64,000 nt of DNA from Paguma larvata (Eukaryota > Chordata > Mammalia > Carnivora > Viverridae): assembly GCA_030068075.1 (NCBI GenBank), contig CM057826.1, forward strand, positions 65,693,312-65,757,311, given 5' to 3'. A model generated the notes under the pieces. It ran no database searches. It was not told the origin of the DNA and saw nothing but the letters and a program-made list of their open reading frames with translations. Shown in pieces: positions 49,603 to 62,260 of the stretch (positions are counted from its first letter, which is position 1; the number at the start of each line of letters is the position of its first letter). The translations under genes were made by a program, and so were the position numbers.

Positions 49603-50495
49603 ATGACCAAACGGAAGAACTCCCCTCAGAAGACTGTACAGGAAATAGTGACAGCACAAGAAATGATGAAAGCAGACATAAGCAACTTAACAGAACAAGA
49701 ATACAGAACAATAAATATAAAAATACTAGCAGGGCTTGAAAAAAAATAGAAGAAATCAGGGGGTCTCTAGAGGCAGAGATCAAGGTCCTAAAAAAAGATG
49801 TACAGGAATTAAAAAATGATTTAAATGAGGGGCAAAACAAATTGGAGGCGGCCATAGCGCGGATTGCAGAGGCAGAAGATAGAATAGGGGAATTAGAAGA
49901 CAAAATTACAGAAAAGGATGAAGCAGAGAAAAAGAGAGAGAAATTGATTCAGGAACAGGAAAGGAGAATTCGAGAGCTGAGCGATACAATCAAACGGAAT
50001 AATATCCGTATTATAGGAATTCCAGAGGAAGAAGAGAGAGAGAAAGGAATCGAAGGGGTATTTGAACAAATCATCAATGAGAACTTCCCCAACATGAAGA
50101 AAGAAATGGGCATTGAAGTCCAAGAGGCACAGAGAACTCCCCTCAGACGTAACCCAAATAGGCCTTCAGCAAGACACATCATAGTGAAGCTGGGAAAATA
50201 CAAAGATAAAGAGAGAATCCTAAAAGCAGCTAGGGATAAATGGGCCTTGACTTACAAAGGCAGACACATTAGGGTAGTAGCGGACTTATCCACAGAAACT
50301 TGGCAAGCCAGAAAGGAATGGCAGGAAATCTTCAATGTGATGAACAGGAAGGACATGCAGCCAAGAATCCTTTATCCAGCCAACCTGTCATTCAAAATGG
50401 ATGGAGAAATAAAGGTCTTCCCAAACAAACAAAAACTGAAGGAATACATCACAAATAAACCAATCTTACAAGAGATCCTGAGGGGGACTCTATGA
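49603..50495 (+). pseudogene. L1 ORF1 (RNA-binding nucleic-acid chaperone), broken by one frameshift
   Basis: The start ATG gives MTKRKNSPQKTVQEIV and runs to KILAGLEKK, where a run of eight A (49739-49746) puts a TAG in frame (stop at 49747-49749). Downstream a single open frame resumes, with a coiled coil (IAEAEDRIGELEDKI), the RNA-recognition core (NIRIIGIPEEEEREKG) and the C-terminal domain (ILYPANLSFKMDGEIKVFPN), ending at TGA 50493-50495. Total span is about 297 codons, within the usual L1 ORF1 length. The protein normally forms a trimer that coats L1 RNA and assists target-primed reverse transcription. As written, this copy makes only a 48-residue N-terminal piece. One base changed in an A-run is the only break I see. 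Confidence 0.9.
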
Positions 50496-53400
50496 AGGAA
50501 AGGTTGCAAGGAACACAGAGCACCAGAGACATCCTTACAAACATGAAACCTACAGAAAACACCTTGACTCTAAACCCACATTTTTCAATATTAACACTGA
50601 ATGTAAACGGACTAAACGCTCCAATTAAAAGACACAGGGTAACGGAATGGATTAGAAAACAAGACCCATCTATCTGCTGTCTTCAAGAGACACATTTTAA
50701 ACCTGAGGACACCTTCAGACTGAAAGTGAGGGGATGGAGAACTATCTACCATGCTACAGGAACTCAGAAGAAAGCTGGAGTAGCCACACTTATATCAGAT
50801 AAACTGGACTTTAAAGTAAAAGATGTAATAAGAGATGAAGAAGGGCATTATATAATAATCACAGGGACTATCCAGCAGGAAGAGCTAACAATTATAAATA
50901 TCTACGCGCCGAATTCTGGGGCACCCAAATTTGTCAAGCAACTAATTACTAACGTAAGCCATCTTATTGATAAAAATGTGCTAGTTGCAGGAGACCTTAA
51001 TACCCCACTCACAGCGCTGGATAGATCCACTAAACAGAGAATCAGCATGGAAACAATGGACCTGAACGACACGCTGGAACAGATGGGCCTGACAGATATC
51101 TTCAGGGCCCTTCATCCAGAAGCAAAGGAATTTACATTCTTCTCAAATGCACATGGTACATTTTCCAAGATAGACACATTTTGGGGCACAAGGAAGCGCT
51201 GAATAAGTATAAAAAAATTGACATCATACCATGCACAATTTCAGACCACAATGCTTTGAAACTTGAAATCAACCACAGGAAAAAGTCTGGGAAGCCCCCA
51301 CAAACATGGAGGCTAAAGAACAACTTACTAAAAGACGAATGGGTCAACCAAGCAATCAGAGAAGAAATTAAAAAATACATGGAAACAAATGAAAATGAAA
51401 ATACGACAATCCAAACACTTTGGGATGCAGCAAAGGCAGTCCTGAGAGGGAAATATATTGCAATCCAGGCCCATCTCAAGAAACAAGAAAAATTCCTAAC
51501 ACAAATTCTAACAGCACGCCTAAAGGAACTAGAAGCAGAACAGCTAAGACAGCCAAAACCTAGCAGAAAGAGAGAAATAACAAAGATTAGGGCACAAATT
51601 AATCATATGGAAACAGAAAAAGTAGTGGAACAGATCAATGAAACCAAGAGTTGGTTCTTTGAAAAAATACACAAAATTGATAAACCTCTAGCCAGGCTCC
51701 TCAAAAAGAAAAGAGAGAGAAACCAAATCAATAAAATCATGAACGAAAATGCAGTGATTACAACCAATCTCTCAGAAATACAAGCAATCATCAGAGAATA
51801 TTATGAAAAACTCTATGCCGTCAAATTGAGCAACCTGGAAGAAATGGACAAATTCCTAAACAGCCACACGCTACCAAAACTCAAACGGGAAGAAATAGAA
51901 AACTTGAACAGACCCATAACTAGTGAAGAAATTGAATCAGTTATCAAAACTCTCCCAGCAAATAAAAGTCCAGGGCCAGATGGCTTCCCTGCGGAATTTT
52001 ACCAGACATTTAAAACAGAGTTAATACCTATCCTCCTCAAGCTGTTCCAAAAAATTGAGACGGAAAGAAAACTCCCGGACTCATTCTATGAAGCCAGCAT
52101 CACTTTGATTCCCAAACCAGATAGAGACCCAGCAAAAAAAGAGAACTACAGGCCGATATCCTTGATGAACATGGATGTAAAAATTCTTAACAAGATTTAG
52201 CAAATAGAATCCAACAGCATATAAGAAGAATTATCCACCACGATCAAGTAGGATTCATCCCTGGGTTGCAGGGATGGTTCAACATTCGTAAATCAATCAA
52301 CGTGATACATCACATTAACAAAAGAAAAGATAAGAACCATATGATCCTGTCCATTGATGCAGAAAAAGCATTTGACAAAATACAGCATCCCTTCTTAATA
52401 AAAACTCTCAAGAAAGTCGGGATAGAAGGAACATACTTAAACATCATAAAAGCCATATATGAAAAGCCCACAGCTCACATCATCCTCAATGGGGAAAAAC
52501 TGAGAGCCTTCCCCCTGAGATCAGGAACACGACAGGGGTGTCTACTCTCACCACTGCTATTTAACATAGTGTTGGAGGTCCTAGCATCAGCAATCAGACA
52601 AGAAAGCAAAAAAAGGCATCAGGATAGGCAAGGACGAAGTCAAACTTTCACTTTTTGCAGACGACATGATACTTTACATGGAAAACCCAAAAGAATCCAC
52701 CGAAAGCCTACTAGAACTGATCCATGAATTTGGCAAAGTTGCAGGATACAAAATCAACGTACAGAAATCGGTTGCTTTCCTTTACACCAATAATGAAGCA
52801 ATAGAAAGAGAAATAAAAAAGCGAATCCCATTCACAATTGCACCAAAAACCATCAAATACCTAGGAATAAACCTAACCAAAGATGTAAAAGACCTTTATG
52901 TGGAAAACTATAAAAAACTTGTGAAGGAAATTGAGGAAGACACAAGAAAATGGAAAAACATCCCATGCTCATGGATCAGAAGAATAAATATCGTTAAAAT
53001 GGCAATACTACCTAAAGCAATCTACACATTCAATGCAATCCCAATCAAAATTGCACCAGCATACTTCTCAAAGCTAGAGCAAACAATCCTAAAATTTGTA
53101 TGGAACCACAAAAGACCCCGAATAGCCAAAATAATTCTGAAGAATAAAACCAAAGCGGGAGGCATCACAATCCCAGATTTTAACCTCTACTACAAAGCGG
53201 TAGTCATCAAGACAGCATGGTATTGGCACAAGAACAGACACACAGACCAATGGAATAGAATAGAGAACCCAGAGATGGACCCACAAGCATATGGCCATCT
53301 AATCTTTGACCAAGCAGGAAAGAGTATCCAATGGAAAAAAGACAGCCTCTTTAACAAATGGTGCTGGGAGAATTGGACAGCAACATGCAGAAGAATGAAA

Positions 53401-54461
53401 CTAGACCACTTCCTTACACTACTCACAAAAATAAACTCTAAATGGATGAAGGATCTGAATGTGAGACAGGAAACCATCAAAATCCTAGAGGAGAAAGCAG
53501 GAAAAAACCTCTTTGACCTGAGCTGCAGCAATTTTCTATGCGACACATCTCCAGAGGCGAGGGAATTGAAAGCAAAAATGAACTATTGGGACCGCATCAA
53601 GATAAAAAGCTTCTGCACGGCAAAGGAAACAACCAACAAAACTAATAGACAACCGACGGAATGGGAAAGGATAATCGCAAATGACATATCAGATAAAGGA
53701 CTAGTATCTAAAATCTATAAAGAACTTACCAAACTCCACACCCGAAAAACAAATAATCCAGTGAAAAAGTGGGCGGAAGATATGAATAGACACTTCTCCA
53801 AAGAGGACATTCAGATGGCCAACAGACACATGAAACGATGCTCAAAGTCACTCATCATCAGGGAAACACAAATCAAAACCACACTGAGATACCACCTTAC
53901 ACCGGTTCGAGTGGCTAAAATGAATAAATCAGGAAACTATAGATGCTGGTGGGGATGTGGAGAAGCAGGCACCCTCCTACACTGTTGGTGGGAATGCAAA
54001 CTGGTGCAGCCGCTCTGGAAAATGGTGTGGAGGTTCCTCAAAAAAATGAAAATAGAGCTACCCTATGACCCAGCAATAGCACTGCTAGGAATCTACCCAA
54101 GGACACAGGAATGCTGATGCATAGAAGCACGTGTACCCCAATGTTCATAGCAGCACTTTCGACAATAGCCAAATCATGGAAAGAGACCAAGTGCCCATCA
54201 ACTGACGAATGGATAAAGAAGTTATGGTACTTATATACAATGGACTACTACGTGGCAATGAGAAAAAATGAAATCTGGCCATGTGTAGCAACATGGATGG
54301 AACTGGAGGGTATTATGTTAAGTGAAATAAGTCAGTCAGAAAAAGACAGATACCATATGTTTCCACGAATAGGTGGACTTTGTGAGACTAAGCAAAAACC
54401 AGGGGGAGGGGAAGAGGGGAAAGGAAAAAAAGACACAGAGAGGGAGGGAGATAAAACATAA
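50492..54461 (+). pseudogene. L1 ORF2 (endonuclease plus reverse transcriptase), four single-base frame breaks
   Basis: Its ATG overlaps the ORF1 stop by four bases. The first frame (50492-51202) has the endonuclease motifs LNVNGLN, CCLQETHF, NIYAPNSG and GDLNTPL. The next (51181-52200) holds SDHN (51241-51252) and the start of the reverse transcriptase, with [17 protein letters not shown] and [10 protein letters not shown]. The third (to 52727) holds AFDKIQHPF and [14 protein letters not shown]. The fourth (52666-54117) follows the FADD active site (52654-52665) and ends with the zinc knuckle CX3CX7HX4C at 53944-53997. A short last frame runs to 54461. Breaks lie near 51174, 52195, 52608-52614 and 54097. 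All expected domains are present, so it decayed recently or its sequence has errors; as written it makes no full protein. Confidence 0.9.
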
Positions 54462-54488
54462 GAGACTCTCAAAGACTAAGAACAATCT

Positions 54489-54560
54489 GAGGGTGAGGGA
54501 GGTGAGGGAGGTGAGGGAGGTGAGGGAGGTGAGGGAGGTGAGGGAGGGGGGAAAGGGGGT
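54489..54560 (+). repeat. G-rich (GGGAGGTGA)n tandem repeat in the L1 3'UTR
   Basis: About six copies of a 9-bp unit are followed by a GGGGGG and a GGGGG run. The evenly spaced GGG tracts are of the type that fold into G-quadruplexes; a G-rich tract is a conserved trait of L1 3'UTRs. The older copies here have only a single or short version ('aggggaggtgagtggg'). Confidence 0.85.
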
Positions 54561-54637
54561 GACGGATATTAAAGAGGGCACTTGTTGGGATGAACACTGG
54601 GTGTTATATGTAAACCAATTTGAAAATAAACTATAAT

Positions 54638-54686
54638 AAAAAAAAAAGAAACACTTCGGCAAGTCAAAAAAAATAATAAAAAAAAA
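54638..54686 (+). other. Double poly(A) tail with a short non-L1 insert
   Basis: An AATAAA-type signal and A-run (54638-54650) are followed by about 16 bases of non-A sequence (acacttcggcaagtc), then a second A-rich run with AATAA. This looks like read-through past the first signal and may be a tiny 3' transduction. Confidence 0.55.
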
Positions 54687-54701
54687 AGAAAATATATTTG
54701 C
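54687..54701 (+). repeat. Right target-site duplication of the young L1
   Basis: Identical to 48041-48055. Confidence 0.9.
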
Positions 54702-54869
54702 AATATCCTTTAACATGCTTGAGCACAGAATTATAACCTCTCTTTCCAAAACCTCTAACCAAATTTATTTCATTATTATTATTTAACCTAAGATCTGAGC
54801 ATTCTTCAGTATACTCTATTTCTTTTCCAACTGATACTACCCATCATTTAAAAAAATTATTTGCGTAAT

Positions 54870-54992
54870 ATCTTTCTTATAAGATGATAAGCTCTATAAA
54901 GGCATGGATAGTCACTTTTTTGTGTGCTCATTTTATCCCCAGTACCTGGAATGGCATGTTAGCCCAATAAATAATTGTTGCAAGAATGAATG
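54870..54992 (+). repeat. L2 3' end, plus strand
   Basis: The blocks 'gataagctctataaaggcatg', 'tttatccccagtacctggaatg' and 'ccaataaataattgttgcaag' are the standard L2 3' end, ending in (GAAT)n. Confidence 0.75.
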
Positions 54993-55027
54993 AATGCATG
55001 CAAAGTATGCCCCACAGAAATTTGTCT

Positions 55028-55031
55028 CCCT

Positions 55032-55063
<32 letters not shown>
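55028..55063 (+). repeat. (CT)n then (AC)n microsatellite
   Basis: A CCCTCCCTCTCTCTCTCTCT run goes directly into ACACACACACACAC. Confidence 0.9.
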
Positions 55064-58000
55064 GGAGCCTCAGACCTTGCTAACAGACCTGTAGCAGCCT
55101 TTCTCCAGCAGCGTTTGACACAGTCATCTCATCGTTTTCATCAGATATGCCCATGCTTGTTAGCCTCAGGGCATACTTACAAGCAGTGCAGCAAAAAAGG
55201 CAATCCCTGCCATGATAGTTTATTGCAAAACAGAGGGAATAAAATAAAGCAAGCATGTAGTGCTACACATACACAAGCTAATAAACAAACAAAAGGTCTA
55301 AACCACTGTGGCATCATTGTGACAGCTCTGTCCCGAAGAAGCTTCACTGGCTCTAACTCCTGTCAGAGGCAATGAACGCCTGTAGTGTGTGTGTTGTGAT
55401 AGAGCCTGGGAGAAAGTGTGTCCAGTCCTTTGAAACTGTCAACATGCAAATGGCAGACGAATATTCCCAAAGGTGACCATCACCAGCATATACATTCTCT
55501 GCTTTAGTTTGGGACGTGGCCTTTGTGCTAGCATACAATTATCGCCAAAGAACATGACTATTAAAATGTCAAAACAGTATATTTTAAGATGAATTCAGAG
55601 TCCTGAGGCCAACAGGGTGGATGGAAGTTTGTTCACGTTATATAGCCAGGTTCTAATATCCGCAGTGGGTCTTTACATTGGCTTTCCTCTGTCTCAGGAA
55701 TAAACCACTCACAAGGGAATATTTTAGTGCTGCCTTGGCCACTCCTCACTACTTAGAATGGGACTCCATCTACTTCAAAATGTTCCTTAATGGCCAAAAA
55801 CAGACATGTTGGGGCCTAAGGAGAATACAAGAGGGATTAATAGCATATGATATGTCAAATTCAGTTTAGATTTCCCCATCCAAAAGATCTAATTGGGACT
55901 GGACTGCAACACTGAGCCTAGGTCGATCCATCTCAGAGAGCAGAAATAATGGGTCACTCTGCAAAGCGTACAAGATGGCAGACTAGGACTTGTCCTCCAA
56001 ACTGTCTTTGACAGTCTGAAAATCTGTCAAAAGATAATCCTTTTGGCCAAATATCTGGTCATTCTCTTCTATGAGGTACGACTCTTTTGCAGCAAGATGA
56101 TGTTTAAATTCAACAATTTTTATTCATCACTGCTGATGGTTAACAGAGCTATGACAGTCACAGAATGTACAAGAGAGAAGTAACAAGGAAAGCGAGGAAG
56201 AGAAAGTGGTTTCAACGTAAAAACTCAATTGGCTATCGGACTGGTCAGGGAAGCATAGTTATCTTTTATTTCTTAATGTTCCCGAAGACAGGAGATAAAA
56301 GTCTGCAGAAGTCATTCTTTCTCCCTCACAGGATGACTCCTTCTCTGACAGATATACATATCTAACAAGAGTGCCAGTGTTTTGGGGGGAGATTGGGTAG
56401 GATTATCATAGCAGATGCTTATTCTGTAGCTGCTACAGACAGGTCTGACTTGCTCTTTACTTTTGTTGGCATTTTATTATGAATTTCACTGTGGCAAGAG
56501 AAAGGATGAACCTGAGCTTCTGAGCGGTGACAGCCAATGGCCCATTTATTTCTAGTGTCAGTGTTTTCCTGAGCTCCAGTGGAAGCATGGCAATCTTGAA
56601 ACCTGTCTGATATTGGCATTTAGAAAAGAGCTTGATTCTTGCTCAATTTATAGTACATCTAGTCCTTTGAAAGCTTATTCTAATGCAAGGTCATGCAATA
56701 TGTTTGCGTGCAATTGATGTTGAATTTTTATGCCAGCTGAGCTTCATTTCAGAATTCAATGCATTTGTTGAAACAAACTTTACTTTTATTTCAGCACAAA
56801 CTTTGCTCCCAGAGTTATCAGGCATCTGAGGTTTGTTTCAAAAGAGAATGTTTTCAAACTCATCATCCTGTGGTCATGGATGTATGAGTTCTTTGCTCAG
56901 ACACACATTGATTTAGTCTTTGCTGATGTTAGGAAAAACACGAGCCTGATCTAATTATATCACAACTACCTAGATGTCTTGAAAACCATTTTTTGATGTT
57001 TCTGACATTGAAAATTTTTCCCTGCTTTGAGATTTCCTCTATCATCTCCTTTACTCTTCTCTCTTCCATCATGATTAAGTTCACATGACCATATGACTCA
57101 TTCAGAGTAATACTAACCACCCCAACTCCCTGCCATCCTTAAAACAACTTGCCTACTTTTTCAGTATCATCTCTCCTCTGCCTCTGCCTGCTTACCCATA
57201 TACTGCACGCACTGACTCAACTATCACCACTTGTAGGAAATCTTAGCCTCTACTTATTTTTATTTTCCTTTATCAAAACTGTTATTTGTATAGTCTCCAA
57301 CCCCTTTGCACAAGATCTTCCTTCTTTGGGGGTAAGGCCAAGTAGGGAAGTAAAGAAAGCTGCCTGCATTTGGAACCCATGACTGAAAGACAGAGAAACT
57401 CTTGCCCATATTTGCAGCACAGGGCACGAGGCCAGAAAACAATTGCTAAATCCCACCTCAGAGAAAGTTCCAAGAGTCCAGTTGGTGATAGATAGCCAGA
57501 AGTTAATCAGATGAAGGGCGTTTGACTTGTAAGGACAAGAAGATGTTGAACAGTCAGAAAATGTGAAACGGACAAGATACAAATCTGATTCAGTGAACAG
57601 GAGCCCAGGGAATCTCATCAGAGGAGCTGGGCCACAGTATGCTATTGGGTTTTTATAAACATATAAGGAGAGTATTATCCTGGATTGATTTTTATGGATT
57701 TTCATTGATTAATGGAATCTATCTGTAAAATGAGTGGCAGTGAAATTTAATCTGTCCTTCTCCCTTTAATGGAATGTTAGATGAATAAAACCACCTTGGA
57801 CTGATAAGCTTAATCAGGATCTGTAAACATTTAAAATAAGGAGGAGAAGGAAGAAAAAGACCATGGTTCCCCACCCCTTTGCCCCCCAGCAACTAAAAGG
57901 GAAGCCTATAGGCAAATGGAAATCAGAAAACATAACTAAATGAAATGTGCTGTTTGCTATCAAGTCCCTCTTTCACACTGTCTTTTCTGGCTTTCTTTAG

Positions 58001-59555
58001 TTTTCTTTTGAATGTGACTGTGAATTGATGTGCTGATGACAGTTTCTGTGTTCTACTGGCCTGGGAATCCTGGAGAAAAGAAGAAAGTACCAGATAACTG
58101 AGAGAAGAGAAAATTATATAATGAAACACAAAGTGAGAGGAAACTACTGAAAATTTTGGGAACAGCTGAAATTGTACAGTCTAATACTTCTTGGCCAGAC
58201 ACTTCTTACGGGCTTATTTTTACTCTCCCTTAAAAGGCAGAACAGGGCAGGCTTATTGCTTATGATGAATGTACATGGGATACATTCAGGTCTCTGTAGG
58301 CTGAATCGTTTCAGCAGGGGCCTTTTCAAGAAATTTTGAGGGTATGTCTAATGATTCGTCAAATGCTTTGCAGCATTTCAAACCACTCTTGTTTTGGGTC
58401 AGGGAGAAAAATAGCCCCTTTTCAGAAGAGCAGAACCAGATTGGTTTGTCCTCAGGCAGCTGCTGAGACCTGTACAGGGACCCACCAGGAGACTCTGGAA
58501 GGGGCTTCCTCCCACCTGTGCCATCAGGGAGGTGTTGGGATCACAGAAGGCCTCCAGCGGAGGGTATGCTTGATCTTCAGCCCTGAAGTGGGACTGTGCC
58601 AGATGCTGTTTCCTTCTGTACAGGGACCTATTCATTTAAGCAGCAACCACCAAATCTAAAGGTTAAAAAAAAAAAAAAAAGCAGCCATTTTCATATCCAA
58701 TATTCAATATCTACTTTAATTAAAATGGATATCTATTTAAATTATTTAAAGAAGGTAGCTCTTTGATCATGAGTGCTCATTTCCAAAGACTGAAGACAGC
58801 AGAACTCAGCCTCCTCAAGTCCTAATTAAAGGTGATAGCCTGAATTAGCATGTAACTACTTGCTATGTTTGTCACATCACTAGTAAAAGTAGTTTCAGTG
58901 TTCTAATTTTTTCTTACTTAAATAGATTGCTCCTTCCCAAGCAGAGAGCCCAAGCTCTCCCTTCCCAGAAAGGGTAGTGGATCCTGTTGCAGTCTGGAGT
59001 ATTCTAGAAGAATATTAATGGTGATAATTATTTGGAAGCAATGAAATAATCACTGCTGAGTTTCCCAAGCATTTTAAAACTCTTTCTTATTCTAATGCTA
59101 GCTCTAAGGCTGATTATTCGATATTTGATGTCACTTATTTCTAACACAGCTGAATGGTTCTTGGTAACTAGGCAGCATTGAAATTTGCAACTTCTTTCCT
59201 AATGAACCAGTGTTTGAGCAATTAAAAAAAGAGAAAAATCAATGAGATTGGTTCAGATTGTTCATTACACCCTTTGCAATCATACCATCAAGGAAATCAG
59301 ATGTCCCAGCACATGACGTAACCTCAGTGGAGCTGGGACATCAGAGGATACATCATCCATGAGGAGAAAGGAATTGCAAGCCACAGTATTTTCTCTATAA
59401 GGCCCTGAAGTAGTATCCCATGGGCAGCTGAGGTTCCTGGGATATCAGAAGTGCACAGAGGAGTCAGAGGACAGGAAGATGTTTTTTATTTGTTTTTGTG
59501 TGATCTTTAATTTCCAGCCCCGTCCCCCATCTAGAAAGCAATGGTTCTTCTACTG
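55064..59555. other. Unique non-coding DNA
   Basis: Over 4 kb without a SINE or L1 that I can see. An A-run lies at 58665-58681. The longest open frames (151 codons on minus at 57250-57705; 107 on plus at 58336-58659) show no motifs or splice context. The sequence is less repeat-like than the rest of the window and may hold conserved non-coding elements, which cannot be judged from one genome. Confidence 0.35.
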
Positions 59556-60720
59556 CCCAGTTTTATGGATTTTCTTCCGGTAACAGGCCCTACTCTCAAG
59601 CCACAGGCGTGTGACTATGAACCAAGTCAGAGCAACATCTCTCTGGACAGAATGGTTAGTACCAGGATATATTATCAAAGTGAGCCAAATTGGAGAATGT
59701 TTTAAATTGTAGTTGCCAGAGAAGTGCCCATTTCTCTCCAACTGGAGAGCTAAAAGGGAGAGAGAGCCAAGAGGAGCAGAAAGTTCTGTTTCTTCTGCTT
59801 AGAAGAGCTGAAAATTTATAAAAGCTACAATACAGGGACAGAATCATAACGGTATCTGAGGCCCTAGTTCCAGAAGTCCTTTGGGTCAGCTGCCTCCTGC
59901 TCTTTCTATAGTTTGATTATATGAGCCAACACAGTTCTCTTTTGTTTAAGTAAATTTAGTTTTTGTCACTTGCAACCAAAGACTCCTGACTAAAACAACG
60001 ACTTTAAATATAAGTGTCTCACCCTCCTGCTGCTTTGCATTTGAATTAAGTTTTATTTTCTCCAGCACATCAGCTTAGAATGGCATCTTGCTATAAGTAT
60101 GTCCTGATATTTTTCTCTTGCTTTGTGTTCCTCCTAGCTATCTCTGGAATTGGTGTAAGGTGTGAAGGCTCTCTGCCTATTTAGGTAAGGGGTGAATTTT
60201 AAGCACCCGCTGAGAAAGAGAACCTCTCCTTTGTTTGTGGAGCAGACACTGGCAATGCCTTTCCCATACCTGTCATACTGTTTGGTATGCTCCAGCCCCT
60301 TCTAACTACAAATATCTGCATCTCTGTGCCTAAAAATATTCCCGAGCACTCCAGGGAGTCACTCTTCTCCTGTACATAAGGCTGGAAGTTCCAAAGAATT
60401 AACATTTTCAGGAGCAATCCTCGACCAATGATGAAGAGTTATATAAACCGCCTGAGGTCTCTCATGTCTTGGGTAGCACAACTTGAAGGAATGTTTTGGT
60501 GATTTCTCAGTGTTTCCCCATAAGGCTGAGCTCCAGTTGCCCACTCTGGGGGATGACTTAATAATACACTCTATTGTCTTCCATCCCTTACATGTGTCTC
60601 TTCTCCACTTTCAACCAGTAGTTTCTATACTTCCTAAGTAATTAACTTGCACTTGGATCCTGGTTTTAGCATCTGCTTCTCGGAGAATCCAACCTGAAAC
60701 AAAATTTAAGAACCAGAAGT
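59556..60720. repeat. Probable ancient LTR-like repeats
   Basis: The phrases 'tgtcacttgcaaccaaagac' then 'tcctgactaaaac' (59968-59997), and 'catctgcttctcggagaatcc' (60671) with 'aacctgaaac', are endings common to old mammalian LTRs. I cannot fix the family or the 5' ends. Confidence 0.4.
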
Positions 60721-60889
60721 AAAGAATTTCTTGTCCAGAAAATGTGATTTGAGATTCTCAGGGTAGTGATCTGGAACTTAGATCTCCAAAAATCAAGAAG
60801 TTTTCATAAAATAAGGGAATAAGAGCTGGTTTCGTACCAGAAATAAGCTGTTGCTTAAAGGGCAAATGATTTTTGATGAGGGTATCAAG

Positions 60890-61285
60890 ACAGTTCCATG
60901 GACAAAGAAGAGTCCTTTCAAAAAATGATGCTGGGTCAACTAAATAGCCACATGCAAAGTGAAAATAAAGAAAATTGTACTTCTACTTCATATCGTATAC
61001 AAAAATTAATGCAAAATGGAAGAGTTAAAACTATAAAATTCTTAGAAGAAAGCATAAGTGTAAAACCTTGTGATTTTGGATTAAGCAATGGTATTCTAGA
61101 TATGACACCAAAATCACAAACAGCAAAATGAAAAATAAATTGGACTTCATCAAAATTAAAAACAAAAAACTTTGTTCTTCAAAGAACATCATCAAAAAAA
61201 TGAAAAGACAACCCACAGAATGGGAGAAAATATTTGCAACTCATATATCTGACAAGAACTTCTGAGTTTAATTCTTATAACTCAA
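60890..61285 (+). mobile_element. Old L1 ORF2 fragment, plus strand (left of SINE)
   Basis: The blocks 'aaaaaatgatgctgggtcaa', 'atggaagagttaaaac' and 'acaacccacagaatgggaga' are from the 3' third of L1 ORF2. It is separated from its continuation by the SINE at 61299. Its frame is broken. Confidence 0.8.
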
Positions 61286-61298
61286 AAATAAAAAGACA

Positions 61299-61522
61299 GG
61301 GACACCTGGGTAGCTCAGTAGGTGGAGCGTCCGACATCGGCTCAGGTCATGATCTCGTGGTTAGTGAGTTTGAGCCCCGCATTGGGCTCTGTGCTGACAG
61401 CTCAGAGCCTGGAGCCTCCTTCAGATTTGTGTCTGTGTCTCCTTCTCTCTCTGCCTCTCCCCTGCTCATTCTTTTTCTCTCTCAAAAACAGATAAATAAG
61501 CATTAAAAATTGAAAAATTAAT
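61299..61522 (+). mobile_element. Feline-type SINE, plus strand, inside an old L1
   Basis: It starts gggacacctgggtagctcag, with gagtttgagccccg, a CT-rich middle and an A-rich tail. It is flanked by 13-bp aaataaaaagaca at 61286-61298 and 61523-61535. It is younger than the L1 it interrupts. Confidence 0.95.
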
Positions 61523-61535
61523 AAATAAAAAGACA

Positions 61536-62260
61536 AATAACCCAATTTAAAAATAAGCAAAGGATTTAATAGATAGTTCTCCAAAGGAGAGAAACAAATG
61601 GCCAATAAGAAAAGATACTCGAAATCATTAGTTACTGGGAAATACAAACCAAAGCCACAATGAGATTTTCACTGTGGTTTTCATACCCACTAGGATGGCT
61701 AGTGTCAAGAAGATGGACAATAAATGTATTGGTGAAGATGTAGAGAAATTGAAACCCTCATATATTGTTTGTGGGAATACAAAATGGTGCACTTTAGAAA
61801 ATGGTTTGGCATTTTCTTTGAACACAGAGTTACCCATAGTGACCCAGTAATTCCATTTCTAGGTAAATAACTAAGAAAACTGTAAACATATGTCCATGCA
61901 GAAACATATACACAAATGTTCACAGTACCATTGCTTAAAATCATCCAACTGATAAGTGCAGAAAAGAATGTAGTACAGAGAATATTACTTGGTCATATGA
62001 AAAGGATGGAGAACTATTGCATGCTACAACAGGAATAAACCTTGAAAATATACAACATGAAAGAAGCCAGACACAAAAGGCCCATCCACGTTCTATGAGT
62101 CCATTTATATTAAATATCCAAAATTGAGTCAGAAAGTAGATTAGTGTTTTCCAGGGACTGGGGTTAGGGAGGGGCAAATGCTGAGAGACTGCTAATGGGG
62201 ACAGGATTTCTTTTTGGAGTAATGAAAATGGCAAGCAGTCATAGGAGGAAAAAAAAAACG
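61536..62260 (+). mobile_element. Old L1 ORF2 end, plus strand (right of SINE)
   Basis: It continues the L1 of 60890-61285: 'gatagttctccaaaggaga', 'ataagaaaagatactcgaaa', 'cactaggatggctagtgtc' and 'gttaccc' blocks, then 'ccagacacaaaaggccc' near the end. The 3' end is degraded around 62260. Confidence 0.75.

Larger units (their letters stand above)
48056..54686 (+). mobile_element. Young, nearly full-length feline L1
   Basis: About 6.63 kb between two identical 15-bp target-site duplications. It has a CpG-rich 5'UTR (48056-49602), ORF1 (49603-50495), ORF2 (50492-about 54461), a G-rich 3'UTR and a double A-rich tail. Compared with copies 1-3 it has few stops; its reading frames are broken only by single-base indels. 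CpGs remain frequent in the 5'UTR. Together with the perfect duplication, this marks a recent insertion. It lies in the same orientation as copies 1-3 but has a different 5'UTR, so belongs to a different subfamily. Confidence 0.95.

Noticed and set aside
57250..57705. 151-codon minus-strand frame
   Set aside because: No family resemblance, splice sites or codon pattern; the other frames are nearly as open.
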